From NCBI RefSeq assembly GCF_014268505.2, contig NZ_JABWQP020000002.1, positions 124,001 to 188,000 on the forward strand: a DNA stretch of 64,000 nucleotides, in the 5' to 3' direction. How positions within the stretch are numbered: position 1 is the stretch's first letter; each line of letters opens with the position of its first letter. Position numbers and translations under genes: made by a program. Positions 1 to 8,784 of the stretch are shown here, one piece after another. Source of the stretch: Pseudomonas khorasanensis. Its GTDB lineage: Bacteria > Pseudomonadota > Gammaproteobacteria > Pseudomonadales > Pseudomonadaceae. The notes under the pieces are model-generated. The model searched no databases. It had not been told where the DNA came from and saw nothing but the letters and a program-made list of their open reading frames with translations.

Positions 1-2062
1 CGCCGCCGAACTGCTTGAGGTGCGAGCTGACGTAGCTGTAGGCGATCTCTGCGGATTCCTTCATCACATCGCCCAGTTGCCCGGTCAGCTTGAAGCCACG
101 GTTGAGCGTGTGAATCCGTGTAGCTTCGATCGGCAAAGTCGCGCCGCCCATGCTGGTCCAAGCAAGACCGGTGATCACGCCGGTGCCAGAGAGCACTTGT
201 TCGTTGCGGAAGACCGGATGGCCCAGCGACGCCTCGAGGTCTTTCGGCCCGAGTTTGATTACCGCTTTAGGGTCTTCAATCAGCTTCATGACCGCTTTGC
301 GCACCAGTTTGCCCATTTGCTTTTCCAGCTGACGCACGCCGGCTTCACGGGCGTAACCGTCGATCAGGGCTTTGAGTGCACTGTCGTTGATGCTCAAGCT
401 GCCTTTGGATACGCCAGCCTTCTCCAACAGTTTCGGCCACAGGTGACGCTTGGCGATGGCGACCTTTTCTTCGGTGATATAACCCGACAGGCGAATCACT
501 TCCATGCGGTCAAGCAACGGGCCGGGGATTGAATCAAGGGTGTTGGCGGTGCAGACGAACAGGACTTTCGACAAGTCCATGCGCAGGTCGAGGTAGTGGT
601 CGAGGAATTCGACGTTCTGTTCCGGATCCAGGGTTTCCAGCAGCGCCGAGGCCGGGTCGCCCTGGTAGCTTTGGCCCATCTTGTCGATCTCGTCGAGCAT
701 GATCACCGGGTTCATCACTTCGACGTCTTTGAGCGCCTGCACGAGTTTGCCCGGCTGCGCGCCGATGTAGGTGCGGCGGTGGCCCTTGATTTCGGCTTCA
801 TCGCGCATGCCGCCAACGCTGAAGCGGTAGAACGGCCGGCCGAGGGATTCGGCGATGGATTTACCAACGCTGGTTTTACCCACGCCCGGGGGGCCGACCA
901 GCAGTACGATCGAGCCGCTGATCTCACCTTTGTAAGCGCCAACGGCGAGGAACTCGAGGATGCGGTCCTTGATGTCGTCCAGGCCTGCGTGGTGCTTGTC
1001 GAGGATCTTGCGCGCGTGTTTGAGGTCGAGTTTGTCCGCGCCGTACACGCCCCATGGCACCGAAGTCGCCCAGTCGAGGTAGTTGCGGGTGACGGCGTAT
1101 TCCGGCGATCCGGTTTCAAGGATCGACAGTTTGTTCATTTCCTCTTCGAGCCGCTTCTGCACCTGCGCCGGCAAGGTTTTGCCTTCGAGGCGCTGCTGGA
1201 ACTGTTCGAGGTCGGCGCTGCGGTCGTCCTTGGTCAGGCCGAGTTCCTGCTGAATGACCTTGAGTTGTTCCTTGAGGAAGAACTCGCGCTGATGCTCACC
1301 GATCTTGCGGTTAACTTCGGCAGAAATCTCTTTTTGCAGGCGTGCGACTTCGACTTCCTTGCGCAGCATCGGCAGAACTTTTTCCATGCGCTTGAGCATC
1401 GGCACGCAGTCGAGCACTTCCTGAAGCTCGGGGCCGGTGGCCGACGTGAGGGCGGCGGCGAAGTCGGTCAGCGGCGACGGGTCGTTGGGGCTGAAGCGGT
1501 TGAGGTAGTTCTTCAGCTCTTCGCTGTACAGCGGGTTGAGCGGCAGAAGTTCCTTGATCGCATTGATCAGCGCCATGCCGTAGGCCTTGACCTCGTCGGT
1601 CGGCTCGGTGGGCTGATGCGGGTATTCGACTTCGACCAGATACGGCGGGCGGTGATGTTTGAGCCAGGTCTTGATGCGTACGCGGCTCAGGCCCTGGGCG
1701 ACGAACTGCAGTTTGCCGTTCTCGCGGCTGGCGTGGTGAACCTTGACCAGCGTGCCGTATTCGGGAAGAGCGCCGGTGTCGAAGTGGCGCGGGTCTTCCT
1801 GGGGGGTGTCCATGAAGAACAGGCCCAGGGAGTGGTGTTCGGATTTGCTGACCAGTTCGAGGGTTTCGGCCCACGGTTCTTCGTTGACGATGACCGGCAG
1901 GACCTGCGCCGGGAAGAACGGGCGATTGTGGATCGGGATGATGTAGACCTTGTCCGGCAGGTTTTGCCCGGGCAGCGCCAGGCCGGTGCCGGAGGAGGTG
2001 TGTTCGATGTGGTCGTTTTCGTAATCGTCGTGGTTGTCCGGGCGATCTTGCTGGTCGGTCAT
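1..2062 (-). CDS. lon: Lon-type ATP-dependent protease (partial, 3' end outside window)
   Basis: ATP-dependent serine protease (endopeptidase La) that degrades misfolded and regulatory cytoplasmic proteins. Only the first 687 residues are inside the window; the frame runs off the left edge, so the catalytic Ser-Lys proteolytic domain is mostly missing. Reading from the ATG at 2062, the protein starts MTDQQDRPDN and has a Lon N-terminal substrate domain (about residues 35-240), a coiled linker, then an AAA+ module with Walker A GPPGVGKT near residue 393 and Walker B VIMLDEID near 453. The acidic N-terminal extension before YIIPIHNRPFFPAQ differs from the classical Pseudomonas Lon next to clpX and resembles the second Lon (AsrA-like). 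The clp genes are absent here; gcd lies upstream. A frame this long without stops, with these motifs, leaves little doubt about the family. The paralogue assignment is inference. Confidence 0.93.
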   Translation of the reverse strand, partial: MTDQQDRPDNHDDYENDHIEHTSSGTGLALPGQNLPDKVYIIPIHNRPFFPAQVLPVIVNEEPWAETLELVSKSEHHSLGLFFMDTPQEDPRHFDTGALPEYGTLVKVHHASRENGKLQFVAQGLSRVRIKTWLKHHRPPYLVEVEYPHQPTEPTDEVKAYGMALINAIKELLPLNPLYSEELKNYLNRFSPNDPSPLTDFAAALTSATGPELQEVLDCVPMLKRMEKVLPMLRKEVEVARLQKEISAEVNRKIGEHQREFFLKEQLKVIQQELGLTKDDRSADLEQFQQRLEGKTLPAQVQKRLEEEMNKLSILETGSPEYAVTRNYLDWATSVPWGVYGADKLDLKHARKILDKHHAGLDDIKDRILEFLAVGAYKGEISGSIVLLVGPPGVGKTSVGKSIAESLGRPFYRFSVGGMRDEAEIKGHRRTYIGAQPGKLVQALKDVEVMNPVIMLDEIDKMGQSYQGDPASALLETLDPEQNVEFLDHYLDLRMDLSKVLFVCTANTLDSIPGPLLDRMEVIRLSGYITEEKVAIAKRHLWPKLLEKAGVSKGSLSINDSALKALIDGYAREAGVRQLEKQMGKLVRKAVMKLIEDPKAVIKLGPKDLEASLGHPVFRNEQVLSGTGVITGLAWTSMGGATLPIEATRIHTLNRGFKLTGQLGDVMKESAEIAYSYVSSHLKQFGG

Positions 2063-2254
2063 GGGGCACCTGCGCAATGGGGTATGGGTCTTAGATGGGG
2101 CAGGGGATGGGTGGTTTCAATGGGGCGGGTGTGTTTCTGCTTGTGTGTTCAGGGGTTGGACAGGTTTTTAACCTTGGCGGCCTGTGGGCCGGCCAGGTAC
2201 TTGGGGTTTTGGGTGGATATCCGTTTTTTTGGGTGTGGCGGCTGGCGGTTTCGC

Positions 2255-2520
2255 CCTTGCGGCGAGTCACCTTTTTCAAACGCCAAAAAGGTAACCCAAA
2301 AGGCTTTGCCCTGACGTTCGGCCCGCTCGCTAACGCTTGGGGTTCCTTCGCCCCGGGATCGATCCTGGCGCAGCGGCTCCGGTTTGCTTCGCTGCACCTA
2401 CACTCGCTGTGTACGACTGTGTCGTACGGTCGCTGCGCTCCCACGCCCGGATCAATGCCTCCACTCAGCCTGCCGACGGGCTCCAGGATCAAAAGCTACT
2501 CGAGCTTGCGCTCATTGTGT
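2255..2520. repeat. Candidate dispersed intergenic repeat of Pseudomonas
   Basis: Non-coding stretch between the Lon and gcd genes. It opens with an imperfect inverted repeat (a GTCACCTTTTT-like arm facing AAAAAGGTAACC), followed by a run rich in short C/G blocks. It looks like a decayed copy of an element found in many fluorescens-group intergenic regions, often mis-annotated as small hypothetical proteins. Family membership is from memory of such genomes, not from a search. Short open frames on both strands lack ribosome binding sites and are not called. Confidence 0.45.
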
Positions 2521-2567
2521 TGAGTTGGGGCGGCTTCGCCGCGGGGTGCTGCGTTGTTTTGCTTTTC

Positions 2568-2659
2568 TGTAGGAGCGAGCCTGCTCGCGAAGGCGGTGTA
2601 TTAGGAGACACAAAGACTGAATGTGCTGACGCCTTCGCGGGCAAGCCCGCTCCCGCAGG
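2568..2659. repeat. REP pair (BIME), GGAGCGAGCCTGCTCGCGAA family
   Basis: Two inverted REP units: TGTAGGAGCGAGCCTGCTCG on the left and the near complement CGCGGGCAAGCCCGCTCCCG on the right, about 50 bp apart. Each arm can form its own hairpin. The same family recurs at 45798 and 59288. Confidence 0.8.
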
Positions 2660-2690
2660 TTTTTCCGGCGTTTGCCAAATTGCGTGCACA

Positions 2691-2726
2691 AAAAAGGCGA
2701 TGTCCCTCACGGGACATCGCCTTTTT
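2691..2726 (-). terminator. Rho-independent terminator after gcd
   Basis: Perfect 16-bp inverted repeat with a 4-nt loop (TCAC). The stem is AAAAAGGCGATGTCCC and its complement, so a run of T follows the GC stem on either strand. It begins 18 bp past the gcd stop codon and should end gcd (oprB-gcd) transcription before the Lon gene. Confidence 0.88.
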
Positions 2727-2744
2727 CATACCGCCAGCTAAAAC

Positions 2745-5156
2745 TTATTCCGGCAGTTTGTACGCAATGATGTAGTCACCCATTTTGGTGCCCAGCGAGC
2801 CGTGGCCGCCGACCACGAGCAGGACGTATTGCTTGCCGTCCTTGCCGGTGTAGGTCATCGGGGTGGCCTGGCCACCAGCTGGCAGACGCGATTTCCACAG
2901 CTCTTCACCGGTGTTGACGTCGTACGCACGCAGGTACTGGTCAAGGGTGCCGCTGAGGAAGCCGACGCCGCCTGCAGTGACGATCGAACCGCCCATGCTT
3001 GGCACGCCAAGGGTGAAGCCGATCGGGATCGGCGAGCTGTCGCGGCTGGTGCCGTTTTTGCGTTTCCACACGACTTTGCCGGTGGTCAGGTCGATGCCGG
3101 CGACGTAGCCCCAGGCCGGGGCCTGGCACGGTACGCCCAGTGGCGACATGAACGGGTGCATGATCACCGCATAAGGCGCGCCGGTGTTTGGCTGCACGCC
3201 CGAGGTTTCACTCTCGCGTTTGCTGCCGGCTTCGACTTGCTCGCGTGGGACCATTTTCGACACGAAAGCCATGTAGTTCGGGCTGGTGAACAGCATCTGG
3301 CGAACCGGGTCGACCGAGACGCCGCCCCAGTTGAACACGCCGACGTTGCCCGGGTAGATCAGGCTGCCCTGTTCCGATGGCGGGGTGTACTGGCCTTCAT
3401 AACGCAGTTCCTTGAACTGGATGCGGCACAGCATCTGGTCGAACGGGGTCGCGCCCCACATGGCTTTTTCGGTCAGATCCGGGCCCAGCAGGTTGAGGTC
3501 CGAACGGGCCTGGGTCGGTGCAGTGCGGTCGCCTTTGACGGCGCCCTGCGGAACCGGGATTTCCTTGATCGGAATGATCGGCGTGCCGTCGCGACGGTCA
3601 AGGACGTACAGGCTGCCCTGTTTGGTCGGAGCGATCAGCGCAGGTTTCACGCCGTCGGCGGTTTTCATGTCGAGCAGCGTTGGCTGGCTGCCCACGTCCA
3701 TGTCCCACAGGTCGTGGTGGGTGAACTGGTAGTTCCAGCGCACTTTACCGGTGGCCAGGTCCAGCGCGACGATACCGGCGCTGAATTTCTCGGCGCCCGG
3801 GGTGCGGTTGCCGCCCCACTGGTCGGGAGTCTGGTTGCCCAGTGGCAGATAAACCATGCCGAGTTTTTCATCGACGCTGGCCAGCGACCACATGTTCGCC
3901 GAGTTGCGGCTGTAGGTTTCGCCCGGGGCCAGAGGTTCGGTGGCGTCCGGCTTGTCGCTGTCCCAGTTCCAGACGAGGTGACCGTCGCGCACGTCGAAGG
4001 CGCGGATCACGCCCGACGGCTCGTTGGTCGATTCGTTGTCGGTGACGTGACCGCCCATGATCACCAGATCACGGGTAATCGCCGCTGGCGAGGTGGAGTA
4101 GTAGCCGCCGGCGGTGAACGGGCCGATGCCTTGGGTCAGATCGACCACGCCGTTGTTGCCGAAGCCTTCGCAGATCTTGCCGGTGTCGGCATTCAACGCG
4201 ATCAGGCGCGCATCAGCGGTTGGCAGGTACAGGCGACGCGGGCAGGCCTGGGCAACCGCTTGGCCAGCTTCGGAAATCACGGCGGAGGCTGCGTTTTCAG
4301 ACTTGGCATAAGCGGCTTCGTCGTAGTACGACACGCCACGGCAGGTCATGTGGGCAAAGCCCTTGAAGCCGACCGGGCTCTTGATCTGCGGATCAAAGCG
4401 CCACAGTTCCTTGCCGGTGTCGGGGTCCAGAGCCAGCACTTTGCTGTGCGCGGTGCAGGCGTAGATCATGCCGTTGGCTTTGAGCGGGGTGTTTTCGTTG
4501 GTCAGCTCAACCGGGTCATCCGCAGTCGGCAGGTCGCCGGTCTGGATGCGCCAGGCTTCTTGCAGCTTGCCGACGTTCTGCGGGGTGATCTGCTTGAGCG
4601 GCGAGTAGCGGTCACCGAATTCGGTACGACCGTAAGCCTGCCAGTCGCCATCCGGCATGGCCGGCGCGGTGCTGGTCATGTCTGCCGTGTCGCGGCCCAG
4701 TTCGCCGAAGGTTTCGCCCGGGTGGGTGAACAGGCTGGCCAACGCGGTCACGCCGGCCAGGATCACCGCCACGGTCAGACCGCCGGTGCCCATTTTGGCC
4801 GGGCCGTTGAGCAGCAGCGGACGACGGAACCACGGCAGCAGCATCACGAAGCCGAGGACAAACCACAGCGCCAGACGCGGCACCAGTTGCCACCAGTCCA
4901 GACCGACTTCCCACAAGGCCCACGCGGTGCTGGCGAACAGCACGATGGCGTACAGGCCCAGCGCCGCGCGTCGGCGCATCAACAGCAGAAGGCCGGTCAG
5001 CGCGACGCCGGTACCGGCCAGCAGGTAGTAGAGCGAGCCGCCGAGCGTGCTCAGCTTGACTCCCCCGGCCAGCATGGCCAGGCCCATCAGTAGAAGCAGG
5101 ATGCCGAGCAGGCCCGGCATCAGACGGCCCCGACTCGAAGCACTTTCGGTGCTCAT
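2745..5156 (-). CDS. gcd: Membrane-bound PQQ-dependent glucose dehydrogenase
   Basis: Quinoprotein that oxidises glucose to gluconolactone in the periplasm and passes electrons to ubiquinone. It is the entry to the direct oxidative glucose pathway and, in soil pseudomonads, to phosphate-solubilising gluconic acid. The 803-residue length is normal for the family. About the first 145 residues hold five hydrophobic helices (for example GLLGILLLLMGLAMLAGGVKL); the rest is a PQQ beta-propeller, with blade-type stretches such as ALDPDTGKELWRFD and GKVRWNYQFTHHDLWDMDVG. The ATG at 5156 is preceded by GGAG. The oprB gene lies upstream on the same strand and a strong terminator follows. Function is secure from family conservation. 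Confidence 0.96.
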   Translation of the reverse strand: MSTESASSRGRLMPGLLGILLLLMGLAMLAGGVKLSTLGGSLYYLLAGTGVALTGLLLLMRRRAALGLYAIVLFASTAWALWEVGLDWWQLVPRLALWFVLGFVMLLPWFRRPLLLNGPAKMGTGGLTVAVILAGVTALASLFTHPGETFGELGRDTADMTSTAPAMPDGDWQAYGRTEFGDRYSPLKQITPQNVGKLQEAWRIQTGDLPTADDPVELTNENTPLKANGMIYACTAHSKVLALDPDTGKELWRFDPQIKSPVGFKGFAHMTCRGVSYYDEAAYAKSENAASAVISEAGQAVAQACPRRLYLPTADARLIALNADTGKICEGFGNNGVVDLTQGIGPFTAGGYYSTSPAAITRDLVIMGGHVTDNESTNEPSGVIRAFDVRDGHLVWNWDSDKPDATEPLAPGETYSRNSANMWSLASVDEKLGMVYLPLGNQTPDQWGGNRTPGAEKFSAGIVALDLATGKVRWNYQFTHHDLWDMDVGSQPTLLDMKTADGVKPALIAPTKQGSLYVLDRRDGTPIIPIKEIPVPQGAVKGDRTAPTQARSDLNLLGPDLTEKAMWGATPFDQMLCRIQFKELRYEGQYTPPSEQGSLIYPGNVGVFNWGGVSVDPVRQMLFTSPNYMAFVSKMVPREQVEAGSKRESETSGVQPNTGAPYAVIMHPFMSPLGVPCQAPAWGYVAGIDLTTGKVVWKRKNGTSRDSSPIPIGFTLGVPSMGGSIVTAGGVGFLSGTLDQYLRAYDVNTGEELWKSRLPAGGQATPMTYTGKDGKQYVLLVVGGHGSLGTKMGDYIIAYKLPE

Positions 5157-5270
5157 AATGTGATTCTCCGTGACGTTTTATGTAGTCCCGCGCTGTAGTC
5201 ACTTTAGATGACGATTTGGCGCAGGCATGGTTCAGATAAAAACTTGTTCGGCTAACGAAATGCATCATTC

Positions 5271-5361
5271 CTGTGGGAGCTGGCTTGCCAGCGCTGGCGA
5301 TCTCATATCCAACACTGAAATCACCAGACAGATTGCTATCGCTGGCAAGCCAGCTTCCACC
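5271..5361. repeat. REP pair, GGGAGCTGGCTTGCCAGCG family
   Basis: Inverted pair between oprB and gcd. CTGTGGGAGCTGGCTTGCCA is on the left and GCTGGCAAGCCAGCTTCCAC on the right, about 50 bp apart. The arms differ from the other REP families in this window. Its position could modulate relative oprB and gcd message levels, which is inference. Confidence 0.8.
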
Positions 5362-5379
5362 AGGTGCTTTTGCGGTTCT

Positions 5380-6741
5380 TTAGAACGACGACTGGATCTT
5401 GATCCCGCCGATCAGGGCGTCGTCGACGTCGTTCACGCCACCAGGGTGGCGGATGTATTGCAGGTTCGGGCGCACGGTCAGCCAGTTGGTCACGTGCACG
5501 CCGTAATAGAGTTCGGCGCTGTATTCGGTGTCTTGCGGCGGCAGAAACGCAGGATCGTCGTAGTCGTACACGGCGTTGGCGCGATTGCTCGCTTCGGCGT
5601 TTTTGCGATAGGCCGGGTTGACGTGCACGCGGGCGAGGGCGAAACCGATGTCATCCTTGGCGCGGGCATCGAACGGGCCTTTGTAGGTCAGGCCGGCCTG
5701 CACGTAGTTGTCGATGGCGTTGGTTTTCTTGTCGTGCATCGTGGCGTTGGCGAACAGGCTCAAACCACGGGAGTTGTCGCTGGCCACGCTGGTGATTTGC
5801 TGCTGAACGCCCAGCCACACGCCGTGCTTGCTCGAAGCGCTGCGGTAGGCTTCGCCGCTGAGAGCCGCCGGCTGCCCGTTGTGATCCTTGTAAACGTCAG
5901 TGGCCTTGGCATTGCTGTAGTAATAGCCGGCGCGGTATTCACCGGGCAGGCCGTTGAGCTTCGGCGTCCACACCAGTTCGACCGGCAGGATCGCACCCTG
6001 GGTGCCGCTGCCGCTGAGCTTGAAACCGTTGCCACGGTCCAGGTTGGACGGGTTCTGCTCATAGGCGCCGACCTGTGCGTACAGTTCAGGCGTCAGGTGA
6101 TATTTGACACGTAGCGCCCACTGGCTGACCGGCCAGTTGTACCAGATGCCGCCGACCCAGTTGCCGACCTGCGAGCCGCAGAACGCCAGGTTCTGGAAGT
6201 CGCAGGGGAAGCTGTTGAAATCTTCGCCTTCACCGAAACGGCCGACCTTGATGTCGAGCTTCTGATCGAAGAATTTCTGCTGATACCACATTTGCGTCAG
6301 GCGTGTGGTCTGGCCACGGCCCCAGACTTCCTGGGCCGACGTGAAGCCACCCACGCGCGGGTCATTGATGCGGTCGTTGCTGATGTTGTTGCCGCTGCGC
6401 TTGGTGAGGGTCAGTTGAAACTCGGCGTCGTCCCAGCCGAGGATCTTCTGCAGATCCAGGTGGGTGCCAAGGCCGAACTGGTCGCTGTAGCGTGCGGTGC
6501 GATCGTGGTCGTAGCCGCCGTGCAGGTTGCTGCCCATTTCACCGGTGTAATCCAGTTTGAAGTCGTAGCCTTTTTCCGCGAGTTCGCTGCGTGTCCCGTT
6601 CCAGTCACCGAGCATCCACGGTGATTCACTGTCGAAAGCCGGCGCCGCCTGGGCGCAAGTGGCGAGGCCAAGGGCGGTGCAGCCGCCAAGGGTGCGCAGG
6701 GCAGAGATAGCGCTGTCTCGGGAGAAGGAAAAATCAGGCAT
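5380..6741 (-). CDS. oprB: OprB-type carbohydrate-selective outer-membrane porin
   Basis: Outer-membrane beta-barrel channel that lets glucose and related sugars into the periplasm, where Gcd can oxidise them. The 453-residue protein begins with an export signal ending around CAQAAPAFDSESPWM. After it comes the OprB hallmark MLGDWNGTRSELAEKGYDF and alternating beta-strand pattern, ending in the C-terminal phenylalanine (IKIQSSF) typical of outer-membrane barrels. Length fits OprB (about 420-450 residues). It lies directly upstream of gcd on the same strand with a 220-bp spacer carrying a REP pair. The ribosome binding site before the ATG at 6741 is weak, but no better in-frame start is visible. 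Confidence 0.94.
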   Translation of the reverse strand: MPDFSFSRDSAISALRTLGGCTALGLATCAQAAPAFDSESPWMLGDWNGTRSELAEKGYDFKLDYTGEMGSNLHGGYDHDRTARYSDQFGLGTHLDLQKILGWDDAEFQLTLTKRSGNNISNDRINDPRVGGFTSAQEVWGRGQTTRLTQMWYQQKFFDQKLDIKVGRFGEGEDFNSFPCDFQNLAFCGSQVGNWVGGIWYNWPVSQWALRVKYHLTPELYAQVGAYEQNPSNLDRGNGFKLSGSGTQGAILPVELVWTPKLNGLPGEYRAGYYYSNAKATDVYKDHNGQPAALSGEAYRSASSKHGVWLGVQQQITSVASDNSRGLSLFANATMHDKKTNAIDNYVQAGLTYKGPFDARAKDDIGFALARVHVNPAYRKNAEASNRANAVYDYDDPAFLPPQDTEYSAELYYGVHVTNWLTVRPNLQYIRHPGGVNDVDDALIGGIKIQSSF

Positions 6742-7041
6742 TGATCAGTCTTTTTTTGATGTTTTTCGGGTGCAAGCCGAGCGCTTCAAGTTGTCGCAGG
6801 CAGTGAAGCGTTTCAGCGGAAGGGCGGCAGGATAATGATCTGTAACAAATTGAGAAAGGGCTTTTACAGACATGCAGCGTTTCGCAATCGGTAACAGTGC
6901 GGCAAACGGGCGCATTGTGGGGGAGGTCATAGCCTGCGATCTTCCCGGGTTGGCCTACATTTGAAGACAGGCCTTCCACCCGGTCAGCCCCTCGGCTAAG
7001 GTGCGCGGCTTCTGTGATTTCACTTCGCCCAAAGGCCCGGC
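6742..7041. promoter_or_regulatory. Divergent intergenic region between oprB and the VF530 gene
   Basis: About 300 bp with no convincing gene. It must carry the oprB promoter (minus strand) and the promoter of the small plus-strand operon at 7042. I looked for a HexR-type TTGT...ACAA palindrome and found no good match. Short minus-strand frames here have no coding character. Confidence 0.4.
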
Positions 7042-7272
7042 ATGAACGAACAATCCCCCGATCCGCTGCATGGCGTGACCCTCGAACAGATCCTCAATGC
7101 GCTAGTGAGCCACTACGAATGGTCGGGCCTGGCCGAACGCATCGACATCCGTTGTTTCAAGAGCGATCCGAGCATCAAGTCGAGCCTGACCTTCCTGCGT
7201 AAAACTCCGTGGGCGCGGGAAAAAGTCGAGCGCCTGTACGTGAAGCTGATGCGCACCAAGCGACCGCTCTGA
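7042..7272 (+). CDS. VF530 (DUF2132) family small protein
   Basis: A 76-residue protein resembling the VF530 family, small helical proteins annotated as DNA-binding on structural grounds. The signature pattern is visible: [38 protein letters not shown], then [20 protein letters not shown]. In the family the region is a compact helical fold and the biological role is not established. The ATG at 7042 is the natural start. The stop codon lies one base before the ATG of the membrane protein at 7274, so the two are probably translated from one message. Confidence 0.85.
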   Translation: MNEQSPDPLHGVTLEQILNALVSHYEWSGLAERIDIRCFKSDPSIKSSLTFLRKTPWAREKVERLYVKLMRTKRPL

Positions 7273-7273
7273 A

Positions 7274-7903
7274 ATGGACGCAATGTGGCGCCAGCGCCTG
7301 ATCACGTTCATGGCCGTGTTGGGCTGGACGGGGCTGACGATTCAGCTGTACCTGATTTTCGTTGCGCGATGGAGTGTTGGCGCCAGCCTGTTGGGCGGCC
7401 TGGTGAGCTACTTCAGCTACTTCACCATATTAACCAATACGCTGGTGGCCACCGTGCTGACCTGTGCCGTGAGCAGGCGCGAATCGGCTGCGCGGCGCTG
7501 GTTTTTGCAGCCGTGGGTGAGCAGTGGCGTTGCGGTGAGTATTACTGTGGTCGGCCTGGCCTACAGCCTTTTGCTGCGGCACTTGTGGCACCCCGAAGGC
7601 TGGCAGTTCATCGCCGACGAGTTGCTCCACGACGTGATGCCGCTGCTGTTTCTCGGTTATTGGTGGTGCTGCGTTCCCAAAGGCACGTTGCGTGTGTGGC
7701 ACCTGCCGGTGTGGCTGATCTATCCGCTGGTGTATTTCATCTACGCCTTGCTGCGCGGGCATCTGTTGGGCGCGTATGCGTATCCGTTCATTGATGTCGC
7801 GGTGTTGGGTTATCCACAGGTGCTAGTGAATGCCGGGGGAATCTTGGTGGGGTTTGTGGTGATTGGATTGTTGGTGATTGGTCTCGACCGATTTCGGCGG
7901 TAA
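7274..7903 (+). CDS. Pr6Pr family integral membrane protein
   Basis: A 209-residue protein with about six hydrophobic segments, beginning LITFMAVLGWTGLTIQLYLIF and including YFSYFTILTNTLVATVLTCA. The FSYFTILTN motif and the later LLHDVMPLLFLGYWW and YPLVYFIYALLRG motifs are characteristic of Pr6Pr / FAR-17a-AIG1-like membrane proteins. No enzymatic role is established for the bacterial members. It is translationally coupled to the VF530 gene (1-nt gap). A REP hairpin follows 6 bp after the stop and may end the transcript. Confidence 0.83.
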   Translation: MDAMWRQRLITFMAVLGWTGLTIQLYLIFVARWSVGASLLGGLVSYFSYFTILTNTLVATVLTCAVSRRESAARRWFLQPWVSSGVAVSITVVGLAYSLLLRHLWHPEGWQFIADELLHDVMPLLFLGYWWCCVPKGTLRVWHLPVWLIYPLVYFIYALLRGHLLGAYAYPFIDVAVLGYPQVLVNAGGILVGFVVIGLLVIGLDRFRR

Positions 7904-7908
7904 CGACC

Positions 7909-7987
7909 AAAAGATCGCAGCCTTCGGCAGCTCCTACAGCTGAAATGCAATCCAAATGCAGGAGCTGCCGAAGGCTGCGATCTTTTT
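7909..7987. repeat. Inverted repeat, AAAAGATCGCAGCCTTCGGC family
   Basis: Long hairpin: AAAAGATCGCAGCCTTCGGC AGCTCCTACA on the left with its near-exact complement on the right. It sits between two convergent genes and ends in a T run on both strands, so it could act as a bidirectional terminator. The same element occurs at 27839, and a fragment lies near 32857. Confidence 0.85.
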
Positions 7988-7998
7988 GATTCCCGGAT

Positions 7999-8784
7999 TT
8001 ACTCCTCTTCAGAACCTTCAGCGCGCCAATAGCCCACAGCCTTGATGAACTGCTCATCCAGCCCGTGCTCATCAATCAGCACCCGGCGAATCTGCCGCGA
8101 CACCCGGGTCTCCGTCGCCACCCACGCATACAGATCGCCCTTGGGTATCTGCAATTGTTTAACGGTGGTCAACAGGTTGTTCTGGCCGCCCTCGCGCAAT
8201 ACCCAAATCACATGGACCTGCGCCGCGCTGTCGAGCACTTGTTGCTCGGCGCCGTTTTCCACTTCGATGACCACCAGCGCCTTGCGATTGGCCGCCAGGC
8301 CTTCGAGGCGGCGGGCGATGGCGGGGAGGGCGGTTTCGTCGCCGATCAGCAGATAGCTGTCGAAGATGTCCGGCACGATCATCGAGCCCCGTGGCCCGCC
8401 GATGTGCAGGAATTGCCCGGGCTGTGCCTGTTCCGCCCACGTCGAGGCAGGGCCATCGCCGTGCAGGACGAAATCGATGTCCAGCTCCAGTTTTTCCAGA
8501 TCATAACGACGCGGCGTGTAGTCACGCATCTCGGGCAGCGGGCCGTTGTCCTTGCCAGCGCCCAGTTGCAGCGTTTCCAGCGCGGCCGTCTGCTCGGCGG
8601 ACTGCGGGAAAAACAGTTTGACGTGATCGTCGCTGCCCAGGCTGATGAACCCGGCCAGCTCCGGGCCGCCGAGGGTGATGCGGCGCATGCGCGGCGTCAG
8701 GTTGGTAACGCGTAACACTTCAAGCTTGCGGCGTTTGATTTCATGCATCACGCGGTGAATGGTTTGGGTATCGACTGCAGTCAT
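7999..8784 (-). CDS. Siderophore-interacting protein (NAD(P)H-dependent ferric-siderophore reductase family)
   Basis: A 261-residue member of the ViuB/SIP flavoprotein family. Members reduce Fe(III)-siderophores in the cytoplasm with FAD and NAD(P)H to release iron. Features: an FAD-binding barrel with RDYTPRRYD (the RxY-S/T flavin motif), the phosphate-binding GPRGSMIVPD segment, an NAD(P)-binding half starting LLIGDETALPAIARRLE, and the family's C-terminal FIKAVGYWRAEG. The start ATG overlaps the stop of the PadR gene (ATGA at 8781-8784), so the two are one operon and the regulator probably controls this reductase. Which siderophore is used cannot be told from sequence; no siderophore gene is nearby. 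Confidence 0.93.
   Translation of the reverse strand: MTAVDTQTIHRVMHEIKRRKLEVLRVTNLTPRMRRITLGGPELAGFISLGSDDHVKLFFPQSAEQTAALETLQLGAGKDNGPLPEMRDYTPRRYDLEKLELDIDFVLHGDGPASTWAEQAQPGQFLHIGGPRGSMIVPDIFDSYLLIGDETALPAIARRLEGLAANRKALVVIEVENGAEQQVLDSAAQVHVIWVLREGGQNNLLTTVKQLQIPKGDLYAWVATETRVSRQIRRVLIDEHGLDEQFIKAVGYWRAEGSEEE

Noticed and set aside
596..2314. Long plus-strand frame opposite the Lon gene
   Set aside because: The minus strand encodes a Lon protease with Walker motifs; the plus frame is its shadow.
2802..5093. Long open frame on the plus strand opposite gcd
   Set aside because: It is antisense to a clear gcd gene; the high G+C third positions of gcd leave the opposite frame free of stops. 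The translation is Arg/Gln/His/Ala-rich with no domains.
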